The position numbers were made by a program, and so were the translations under genes. From Planctomycetia bacterium (lineage in GTDB: Bacteria; Planctomycetota; Phycisphaerae; Phycisphaerales; SM1A02): a DNA stretch of 37,144 bases. Below, piece after piece: positions 16,156 through 22,871 of this stretch (the stretch's first letter is position 1; each line of letters starts with the position of its first letter). Location: assembly GCA_005799495.1 (NCBI GenBank), contig SYGP01000033.1:1-37144 (forward strand), in the 5' to 3' direction. The notes beneath the pieces are model-generated. The model worked only from the letters and a program-made list of their open reading frames with translations, had not been told where the DNA came from and did not search any database.

Positions 16156-17347
16156 GACTGCAGAGGGCGTGTCCGTTGCACTCGTCAGCGCATCGATCGG
16201 TTCGGGTCATATGCGCGCGGCCGCGGCGGTCGGCGATGCGTTGACGGAGTGGGGTGCAAACGCCTCGCCCGTGATCGATGCGCTGCAAACATCGCCCGCA
16301 TGGTTCCGCCGCGTCTACCGCGACGGCTATCTGCGCGCGATTCGTCTGGCTCCTCGACTCGTCGGCGCGCTCTACGACCTCTCGGATCGCAAGCGTCCAC
16401 TCTCCAAGCCAGGTAAGGGTCCGATGGCACGCACCGAAGACTTCGTGCTGCGCGCGCTCGGCCGCCACCCTGCGGTGCAATCCGCGGATGCCATTGTTTC
16501 CACACATTTCCTCACATCAAGTGCTCTCGGGCGACTTCGGCTGCGCGGTCGTCTGCGTCCGCGCCTCATCACGGTCGTCACCGATGAACATCCGCACGCG
16601 ATCTGGTTGAGCGCGGGCAGCGACCTCATCTGCGTCGCGAGCGAAGCGGCGCGCGCCGCGGCGATTGCCAACGGCATTTCGGCGCATCGACTGCTGGTGA
16701 CGGGTATCCCCGTCGACCTGCGAGTCGCTCAGCTCATCGCGCAAGTGCGCGAATCGGACGCGCGTTCGACTCGCCAGGCACAAATCCTGATCTGCGGCGG
16801 TGGACATGGACTGGGTCCCATGGAAACGGTCGTGCGTGCACTCCTCGACGCTGGTGTGGACGCCACGCTCGCCATCGTGTGCGGGCACAACACGGAGCTC
16901 CAACAGCGGCTGAACGCACTCCGCCCCGCCTCTGGAGTTCGAACCACGCTGCGCGTGATGGGATTCACCGATCAGATGCCCGCACTGATGGCATCGTCCG
17001 ACCTGATGATCGGAAAGCCCGGCGGCCTGACCGCTGCCGAAGCCCGTGCCGCAGGCCTTCCCCTTCTTGTCCTCGATCCGATCCCCGGTCAGGAAGAGCG
17101 CAACGCCCGCATTCTCATCGCCGCGGGCGCAGCGAGACCACTGCCCAACCCACGGCTGGCGGGCGAAGCGGTGCAGTGTCTGCTGTCCGATCCACCCGCA
17201 CTCGCTGCGATGCGAGCGGCGGCCGAATCCGCCGCACGGCCGCATGCTGCGCATGAAATCGCGCGCGCAGTCCTTGCCCAAGCATCGCAGGTTGCAGTCA
17301 GATCACCGGATCATGCGATGGGAGATTGTGCGCAGGCGCAGTGTTGA
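16145..17347 (+). CDS. GT28-like lipid glycosyltransferase (MGDG synthase / diacylglycerol glucosyltransferase type)
   Basis: A protein of about 400 residues with the two-domain GT-B fold. The N-terminal domain starts [16 protein letters not shown], the acceptor-lipid signature of monogalactosyldiacylglycerol synthases and diacylglycerol glucosyltransferases. The C-terminal donor domain has GGGHGLGPM and [31 protein letters not shown], read as successive blocks, which bind the UDP-sugar. The start is uncertain. No ATG fits; I chose TTG 16145, which has GAGG 9 nt upstream and overlaps the phosphoesterase by 11 nt. GTG 16169 is the main alternative, and ATG 16058 would add a tail antisense to nothing but buried in the previous gene. 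Its last 50 bp overlap the end of thiC on the other strand. Likely role: envelope glycolipid synthesis. Confidence 0.85.
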   Translation: MPRETAEGVSVALVSASIGSGHMRAAAAVGDALTEWGANASPVIDALQTSPAWFRRVYRDGYLRAIRLAPRLVGALYDLSDRKRPLSKPGKGPMARTEDFVLRALGRHPAVQSADAIVSTHFLTSSALGRLRLRGRLRPRLITVVTDEHPHAIWLSAGSDLICVASEAARAAAIANGISAHRLLVTGIPVDLRVAQLIAQVRESDARSTRQAQILICGGGHGLGPMETVVRALLDAGVDATLAIVCGHNTELQQRLNALRPASGVRTTLRVMGFTDQMPALMASSDLMIGKPGGLTAAEARAAGLPLLVLDPIPGQEERNARILIAAGAARPLPNPRLAGEAVQCLLSDPPALAAMRAAAESAARPHAAHEIARAVLAQASQVAVRSPDHAMGDCAQAQC

Positions 17348-19196
17348 GTTGCACCAACCGCTCCTGCTGAACGCGACGCGCCGAATCGGGATCGACGAAG
17401 TCGCTGTGGCATGAAGCCTTCGCCGCATCGGCATCGACCGCCTTGCGTGTCTTCGCCGCAAGCCGATGGATCTCCTCGGGGGGCAGGACGCCGCGTTTCG
17501 CAAGAATCTCCTGCTGCTCGGCGGTCAGCGCAGCGCTCCGAACCGGCTTCCCACGCTCGAAGCCCTCCGCCTTCCCGCTGGCGAACTCCTGGATCTCCTT
17601 GCTGATACGCACGCTGCACCAATCGTGTCCGCACATCGCACAGAAGTCCGTATCGACATCGAGATCCTCATCGTGATACGCGCGCGCGGTGTCGGGATCA
17701 AAGCTCAGCTCGAAGTGCTTCTCCCAGTTCAACGCCGCCCGCGCCTTCGTGAGTGCATCATCACGGTCGCGTGTCCCAGGAATGCCGAGTGCGACATCCG
17801 CCGCATGCGCCGCGATCTTGTAGGCGATGCAGCCCTGCTTGACATCATCCTTCTTGGGCAGACCAAGATGCTCCTTGGGAGTCACGTAGCACAGCATGCT
17901 CGCGCCGTGGTATCCGGCAGCCGTGGCGCCGATGCAGCTTGTGATGTGGTCGTACCCCGGAAAAATGTCCGTGACCAGTGGACCAAGGACATAGAAGGGC
18001 GCACCGTGACAGAGCGATCGCTGCAACTTCATGTTGAACTCGATCTGATCGAAGGGCACATGACCGGGGCCTTCCACCATCACTTGAACGCCCTTGCGCC
18101 ACGCACGCTCCGTGAGCTCGGCGATCGTCGACAGTTCCGCCAACTGCGCTTGGTCGGTCGCGTCAGCAAGACCACCGGGGCGAAGCCCATCGCCGATGGA
18201 GAATGTCACATCCCAGCGCCGCATGACATCGCAGATGCGTTCCCAGCCTGTGTACATCAGGTTCTGCCGGTGGTGCACGAGCATCCATTTCGCCAGCAGA
18301 CTTCCGCCGCGACTCACGATGCCGATGAGCCGATCGCGCACGAAAGGCAGGTGCTCGCGCAAGACCCCAGCGTGGATCGTGAAGTAGTCGACGCCTTGCC
18401 GCGCCTGATGCTCGAGGGTCTCGAGCACGACGCGCTCATCCAACTCCTCCAACTTCCGTCCGATGATCATCGAGTAGATCGGCACGGTTCCAATCGGAAC
18501 GGTGCTGTGACGAATGATCGCATCGCGGCACGCATCGAGATCGCCACCCGTCGACAGATCCATCACCGTGTCGGCGCCCCACCGTTCCGCCCACTGAAGT
18601 TTCTCCACTTCTTCGTCCGTGCCACTGCTGATCGGGCTTGCGCCCATGTTGGCGTTGATCTTGGTGCGCGACGCTCGCCCAATCGCCATTGGATCGAGTC
18701 GATGACGAAGGTGCTCGATGTTCGCTGGAATCACCATTCGTCCCGCCGCGACCTCATCGCGCACTTGCTCAGGCGTGAGATGCGGTTCGCGTTCCGAAAC
18801 CCGTCTCATCTGTTCCGTGATGGAGCCAATCCTTGCGTGCTCCAACTGCGTCACGACGGCGAATCCACTCGGCGGAACGCACCGCACGAAGGACCCGAGG
18901 TGCGGAAGCGAGTGTCCTGCACAGCCCGATGCGTGATCCTGTGCGGACTCCACCCGCCAGTCCTGCGGAAGGAAGTCCCACGCGGTGCGCTCACTCGGCG
19001 CAGGCATGCCAGGCGTATCCGGCGAACTGAATGCTCGTGGACCACCCACATCAGGAGCAAGGGCAAAGCTGCCGCGGTTCGTTCCCTCGCGCAGCGAGGA
19101 TGGATTGAGCGCTCCATGCAGGTATGGCTCCGGCACATCGGATCGACCTGCCACTGGACTGACCACTTGATGAGCAGCGGACTTGTGAGCCCTCAT
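17298..19196 (-). CDS. thiC: Phosphomethylpyrimidine synthase
   Basis: A 632-residue radical-SAM enzyme that turns aminoimidazole ribotide into hydroxymethylpyrimidine phosphate for thiamine. Core motifs are clear: [52 protein letters not shown] and [11 protein letters not shown]. The C-terminal iron-sulfur motif CAMCGHDWC gives cysteines 519, 522 and 527. A further 100 or so residues follow this cluster, including [21 protein letters not shown] and CHSDF, a known tail variant. The N-terminal 110 residues are only loosely like the usual ThiC N-domain. ATG 19196 was chosen because GGAG lies 10 nt upstream. A TPP riboswitch precedes it, so the gene should be shut off by thiamine pyrophosphate. 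Its 3' end overlaps the glycosyltransferase by 50 bp. Confidence 0.97.
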   Translation of the reverse strand: MRAHKSAAHQVVSPVAGRSDVPEPYLHGALNPSSLREGTNRGSFALAPDVGGPRAFSSPDTPGMPAPSERTAWDFLPQDWRVESAQDHASGCAGHSLPHLGSFVRCVPPSGFAVVTQLEHARIGSITEQMRRVSEREPHLTPEQVRDEVAAGRMVIPANIEHLRHRLDPMAIGRASRTKINANMGASPISSGTDEEVEKLQWAERWGADTVMDLSTGGDLDACRDAIIRHSTVPIGTVPIYSMIIGRKLEELDERVVLETLEHQARQGVDYFTIHAGVLREHLPFVRDRLIGIVSRGGSLLAKWMLVHHRQNLMYTGWERICDVMRRWDVTFSIGDGLRPGGLADATDQAQLAELSTIAELTERAWRKGVQVMVEGPGHVPFDQIEFNMKLQRSLCHGAPFYVLGPLVTDIFPGYDHITSCIGATAAGYHGASMLCYVTPKEHLGLPKKDDVKQGCIAYKIAAHAADVALGIPGTRDRDDALTKARAALNWEKHFELSFDPDTARAYHDEDLDVDTDFCAMCGHDWCSVRISKEIQEFASGKAEGFERGKPVRSAALTAEQQEILAKRGVLPPEEIHRLAAKTRKAVDADAAKASCHSDFVDPDSARRVQQERLVQLNTAPAHNLPSHDPVI

Positions 19197-19307
19197 GTGA
19201 AATCTCCAAAAACGCACTTGAAAACTTGTGCTGCCCACCACAGTAGGCGGCAACACTTCCTCTCACTGACGTGGTTCAACGAAGAGGTGGAAGGAGCGGC
19301 ACGGACA
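19197..19307 (-). other. thiC leader, expression platform
   Basis: These 111 nt lie between the TPP aptamer and the thiC start. The thiC ribosome binding site GGAG is at the end nearest the ATG. A weak GCAC/GTGC stem followed by GTTTTTGG lies just before it, and a CCTCT/AGAGG pair further upstream. I cannot decide whether the switch acts through a terminator or by hiding the ribosome binding site; there is no strong GC stem with a long U tract. Confidence 0.5.
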
Positions 19308-19393
19308 CGCTCACGCTTCCCTTCGTCGGTATGAACCGAATCAGGTTCGACGGGTACTTCTCAGCCTGCCACACGCGACAGACGCCCCGAGCG
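19308..19393 (-). promoter_or_regulatory. TPP riboswitch (Thi box) upstream of thiC
   Basis: Read on the minus strand, the 86-nt element has the conserved TPP aptamer parts in order. A closing stem CGCTC pairs with GAGCG at the two ends. GGGGC follows at the 5' side, then GGCTGAGA, then GAACCTGATTCGGTTCATACC and finally GACGAAGGGAAGC. CTGAGA binds the pyrimidine and the ACCTGAT...CGAAGGGAA block binds the pyrophosphate. All core blocks match the class. It sits 112 nt upstream of thiC, the usual target, and would repress it when thiamine pyrophosphate is plentiful. Confidence 0.95.
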
Positions 19394-19403
19394 ATCAAGT
19401 CTG

Positions 19404-19409
19404 AATATA
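19404..19409 (-). promoter_or_regulatory. Candidate -10 box (TATATT) of the thiC leader
   Basis: TATATT on the minus strand lies 10 nt upstream of the aptamer's closing stem, so the transcript would begin a few nucleotides before the riboswitch. A convincing -35 is not seen. The rest of the 376-bp gap towards the regulator gene (19410-19572) contains no ORF and only the regulator's ribosome binding site. Confidence 0.45.
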
Positions 19410-19572
19410 CCCTCTCCGCGGTCAGTGACCAGTAGGTGTCGACGCTCTCCTCGGAGGGCGTTCCTTGTGAGAGCGATGGATTCGCTTTCGGGGACAACCT
19501 TCGCTCAACAATTTGTACCTGAGCCCACGTGGTGGGCTGCTTCTCGTTGTCTCACATCGGCAGGAGCTTTCC

Positions 19573-20547
19573 ATGTTTCGAACCGTGTTTCTTGGATGCT
19601 CAGAGGCGTCACGAACTGCAAGCGACCTCGATCGCAAGATCGCCGGCTGCTTGATGGAAGACGGACGAATGTCCGGCCGCGATATCGCACAGCGCATCGG
19701 CGTTTCAGAGGCAACAGTCAGTCGGCGCCTCGCCGCTCTCGAACATGAGAAACTCCTGGTCGTCCGCGGGTTCATCCAACCCGAGTCCATCGGATGTTCC
19801 AGCACTTCGATCGCACGATTTCGGGTGGACGGCGATGCCAGACAGTCCGCTTCTGCGCTTGCCAGCGTGCGTGGTTTCCACCGCGTTGCACAGATTGACG
19901 GCGGACAGGAAGTGACGGCGCTCCTCGTCGCGCCGAGCAAGGAATCCGCCCAGCGGAGCATCCACAACGCACTCGCCTCCATCGCCACGATTCGCCTCGA
20001 GCGAGTCAGCGAGATCCTCCGACTCGTTCCACCGGGCTGCGCGATCCCTGCGACGACTCCAACCCGCCACGCGCGGGTTCCGCGACAAGCGGACATCCAA
20101 ACCAAAATCCTCGAAGCCGTTCAGCCCAACATGCGGCGGAGTCTCAACCAAGTCAGCGACGCCATCCAAGCGTCACCTTCGGCCACGCGATCCAACCTCG
20201 ATGACCTGATCGCAACTGGCGTCATCACCAGTGTTGTCTTCACAAACCCTCACTTCATGGGAACGCCGATCTTCACGCAACTGCGCGTTCGGCTGCGCGA
20301 TCGCTTCGGCGAAAGCCTGAAGGTGTTCCGCGACCTCCTCCCCGACGCATGGATCTTCGAGTGCCTCGATGGCGAGGGCCTCATCGCAGAGTGCGCCTTT
20401 GCCACAAGCGCTGCGGCCGAGCAAAAGTCCCTGGAGATCCAAGGGGCACTCGACGGTGCCGAAGTTTCGACGCACTTGCTTCTGGAGATCCACAGCGATC
20501 TTTTGGACTGGTGGTGCGACGCGCCGTGCAAGGCGACAGGCGTTTAG
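19573..20547 (+). CDS. Lrp/AsnC-type regulator with two tandem modules
   Basis: A 324-residue regulator made of two Lrp-like units. Residues 18-70 are a typical AsnC helix-turn-helix: LDRKIAGCLMEDGRMSGRDIAQRIGVSEATVSRRL read in parts. A beta-alpha effector-type domain follows (about 75-150). Residues 175-225 form a second, more divergent helix-turn-helix, DIQTKILEAVQPNMRRSLNQVSDAIQASPSATRSN read in parts, and a second effector-like domain follows to about 305. Ordinary Lrp proteins have one unit of about 150 residues. CAGGAG lies 6 nt before ATG 19573, which fixes the start. The dehydratase begins 10 bp after its TAG stop and an MFS transporter follows, so it probably controls this amino-acid unit and itself in response to an amino acid. 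Confidence 0.82.
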   Translation: MFRTVFLGCSEASRTASDLDRKIAGCLMEDGRMSGRDIAQRIGVSEATVSRRLAALEHEKLLVVRGFIQPESIGCSSTSIARFRVDGDARQSASALASVRGFHRVAQIDGGQEVTALLVAPSKESAQRSIHNALASIATIRLERVSEILRLVPPGCAIPATTPTRHARVPRQADIQTKILEAVQPNMRRSLNQVSDAIQASPSATRSNLDDLIATGVITSVVFTNPHFMGTPIFTQLRVRLRDRFGESLKVFRDLLPDAWIFECLDGEGLIAECAFATSAAAEQKSLEIQGALDGAEVSTHLLLEIHSDLLDWWCDAPCKATGV

Positions 20548-20550
20548 CAT
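20545..20550 (+). promoter_or_regulatory. Possible -10 box (TAGCAT) overlapping the regulator's stop codon
   Basis: TAGCAT begins with the TAG stop of the Lrp-type regulator and ends 7 nt before the dehydratase ATG, which has no ribosome binding site. It could be an internal leaderless promoter. It could also be chance, because the TAG is already required as a stop. Confidence 0.3.
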
Positions 20551-20557
20551 CGCGCGG

Positions 20558-21538
20558 ATGGCGCCCGCGATCGCAATCGATGACATCGTCGCGGCTGCCA
20601 CGCGGATCGCCCCATGGATCCGCCGTACGCCCGTGATGTCGTGCAGCCATCTCGACCATCTCGCGGGACGACCGCTGTTCTTCAAGTGCGAGAACTTCCA
20701 GCGCACGGGATCGTTCAAGTTTCGCGGAGCAAGCAATGCCGTACTCCAGCTGGATGAGGCTGCCGCGCGGCGGGGCGTCGTCACGCACTCGTCGGGAAAT
20801 CATGCGCAAGCTCTCGCGAAGGCTGCCGCGCTGCGCGGCATCGCAGCGCATGTCGTGATGCCACGCGACTCCGCTGCCTCGAAGGCAGCCGCGGTCCGTG
20901 CCTTCGGCGGCAACATCATCTGGTGTGATCCCACGCTCGAAGCACGCACGACGACCGCCGCTGAGGTGCTGAAGCACACAGGCGGCACACTCATTCCGCC
21001 TTATGACCATCCTGCCGTCATTGCGGGTCAAGGCACCATAGCCCTTGAGATTCTCGAGCAGGCGGCAGACCTTGACGCATGGGTAGTCCCCATTGGCGGC
21101 GGCGGACTGATGTCAGGCATCGCCACCGCCCTGAAGGCGCGAGCACCGCGCGTGCGCATCATCGGTGCCGAGCCGAGCGCTGCTGCGGATGCCGCAGCTT
21201 CGAAGCAAGCCGATGCTCGTCAGCCCGCATTTGAACAGCCGACGATCGCAGATGGTCTCCGCACGGCGCTTGGCGATCTCACTTGGCCGATCATCCGCGA
21301 GTGCGTCGACGAAGTCGTGACCGTGACAGAGGATGAGATTCGGCGCGCACTGCATTTGGTCCTCGAACGAATGAAGATCGTGATCGAACCAAGTTCGGCC
21401 GTCGGCGTTGCAGCGGTGCTTGGTGCGCTCCGAAGTCGTCGGGAACTGCAGCGGGTTGGCGTCATCCTCTGCGGCGGGAACATCGATCTCGCACGATTGC
21501 CGGAACTGATCCGCAGCACAGGGGATACCGCACCGTGA
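20558..21538 (+). CDS. PLP-dependent serine/threonine dehydratase or serine racemase
   Basis: A 326-residue fold-type II PLP enzyme without the C-terminal ACT domain of biosynthetic IlvA. FQRTGSFKFRGA contains the PLP lysine, SSGNHAQA binds the substrate carboxylate, GGGGLMSG holds the cofactor phosphate, and ILCGGN near the C-terminus contacts the pyridine ring. In GAEPSAAADAA the spacing Glu-x3-Ala-x-Asp matches the metal site of serine racemase and related dehydratases. It could therefore deaminate Ser/Thr to the keto acid, racemise serine, or both; sequence alone does not decide. The ATG has no ribosome binding site. Its stop overlaps the MFS start by 4 nt (GTGA), so enzyme and transporter are coupled. 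The upstream Lrp-type regulator supports amino-acid catabolism. Confidence 0.88.
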   Translation: MAPAIAIDDIVAAATRIAPWIRRTPVMSCSHLDHLAGRPLFFKCENFQRTGSFKFRGASNAVLQLDEAAARRGVVTHSSGNHAQALAKAAALRGIAAHVVMPRDSAASKAAAVRAFGGNIIWCDPTLEARTTTAAEVLKHTGGTLIPPYDHPAVIAGQGTIALEILEQAADLDAWVVPIGGGGLMSGIATALKARAPRVRIIGAEPSAAADAAASKQADARQPAFEQPTIADGLRTALGDLTWPIIRECVDEVVTVTEDEIRRALHLVLERMKIVIEPSSAVGVAAVLGALRSRRELQRVGVILCGGNIDLARLPELIRSTGDTAP

Positions 21539-22830
21539 CCGAACCACGCGTCCCTCGCGGCAACTCCGACACTCCAGTCTGGCGTTCACCACACACGCTC
21601 GCGGTGCTCGTCGCGGCGCTCGGTTACTTCGTCGATGTCTACGACCTGATCCTGTTCAATGTCGTACGGTGGGACAGCCTTGCCGACCTCGGTCTCTCCC
21701 CCGAACGAGCGACCGCGACTGGAATCTGGCTCCTCGACCTCCAACTGATCGGCATGGTGCTCGGCGGCATCGCGTGGGGCATGCTCGGCGACCTGCGCGG
21801 TCGCGCCTCCGTGTTGTTCGGTTCCATCGTCCTCTACTCCACCGCGAATCTCTTGAACGCCGGCGTCGGCGCGCACAGCGGCCCGCTTGCGTTCATGGGT
21901 CACTTCGATGCAATCACGGCGTATGCGGTCCTTCGTTTCGTGGCAGGCATTGGCCTTGCTGGAGAACTCGGCGCTGGGGTCACGCTGGTCGCCGAACTTT
22001 CATCACGACATGGACGCGGACTTGCCATCGCGCTCATTGGTGCAGTGGGAGTTGTTGGAGCGGTCGTTGCCGGGGTCGTCGGCGAACTGGCGGGCTGGCG
22101 CATGGCGTATCTCATCGGCGGCGTCATGGGACTGGCGCTGCTTGGGCTGCGCTTCGGCGTCCTCGAAAGCGGAATGTTCCATTCACTCGAAAAGGCATCG
22201 CCACTGCAGTCACGAGGACTGCTGCCGCTGCTGCGGACGCCGCGACTGCTCTGTCGCGGGCTGCTCGTGGTGGTGGCTGGCTCCCCCATCTGGTTCACGC
22301 TCGCCGTGCCTGTGGCTCTTGCACCTCGCATCGCGCACGACTTGGGCATGAACCCACCTCCCCGACCAGGCGTGCTCGTCGCGCTCTACTACAGCGGTGC
22401 GGTCTTCGGTGATCTGGCCAGCGGGCTGCTCTCGCAGCGGATGCGCTCCCGCCGGAAGGCGATGGCGATCTTCATGGCGGGAACGGCGATCGGCACCGTG
22501 CTGATGCTCACCGTTGGCGCGCAGAGTGCGTGGTGGTACGGCGCCATGAGCATCATCACGGGATTCTGCAGCGCCTATTGGATCATCACCATCACGATGG
22601 CGAGCGAACTCTTCGGAACCAATGTGCGTGCAACCATCACCACGACCGTTCCCAATCTCATCCGCGTCTCCGCAGTCCCCGTCACGGCGGTTTTCATGCT
22701 GCTCACCGATCATGTGAGTGCCGTGTCGGCGACCGTGCTCACAGGCGCGTGCTGCTTCGCTGCCGCTGGCGCCGCGCTGTGGGCGCTGCCGGAGCCCTTT
22801 GGACGCGATCTGGATTTCCAAGAGCCTTAG
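21535..22830 (+). CDS. MFS transporter
   Basis: A 431-residue major facilitator with about 12 helices. The first helix carries LGYFVDVYDLILFNVV, with two Asp residues as in metabolite:H+ symporters of the sialate/aromatic-acid type. The loop 2-3 signature is GMLGDLRGR (82-90). The GTG start at 21535 overlaps the dehydratase TGA in GTGA. The second half includes ISIITGFCSAYWIITITMASELFGTNVRAT-like text in blocks, with the ELFGTNVRAT loop typical of MFS helix 10-11. The genetic link to an amino-acid dehydratase and Lrp-type regulator suggests import of an amino acid or export of a keto acid, but the substrate is not readable. It converges on the TPR peptidase gene with 41 bp between. Confidence 0.85.
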   Translation: MTEPRVPRGNSDTPVWRSPHTLAVLVAALGYFVDVYDLILFNVVRWDSLADLGLSPERATATGIWLLDLQLIGMVLGGIAWGMLGDLRGRASVLFGSIVLYSTANLLNAGVGAHSGPLAFMGHFDAITAYAVLRFVAGIGLAGELGAGVTLVAELSSRHGRGLAIALIGAVGVVGAVVAGVVGELAGWRMAYLIGGVMGLALLGLRFGVLESGMFHSLEKASPLQSRGLLPLLRTPRLLCRGLLVVVAGSPIWFTLAVPVALAPRIAHDLGMNPPPRPGVLVALYYSGAVFGDLASGLLSQRMRSRRKAMAIFMAGTAIGTVLMLTVGAQSAWWYGAMSIITGFCSAYWIITITMASELFGTNVRATITTTVPNLIRVSAVPVTAVFMLLTDHVSAVSATVLTGACCFAAAGAALWALPEPFGRDLDFQEP

Positions 22831-22871
22831 GTGAGAAGACCGTTCGGCGATCAAGAGCCTTCCGCGATGAC

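Noticed and set aside
17466-19334. 622-codon open frame opposite thiC
   Set aside because: It runs antisense through thiC and into the riboswitch; there is no ribosome binding site or domain.
19410-19572. Possible second riboswitch or small gene before the Lrp-type regulator
   Set aside because: No conserved RNA blocks or plausible ORF are seen; only a ribosome binding site can be supported.
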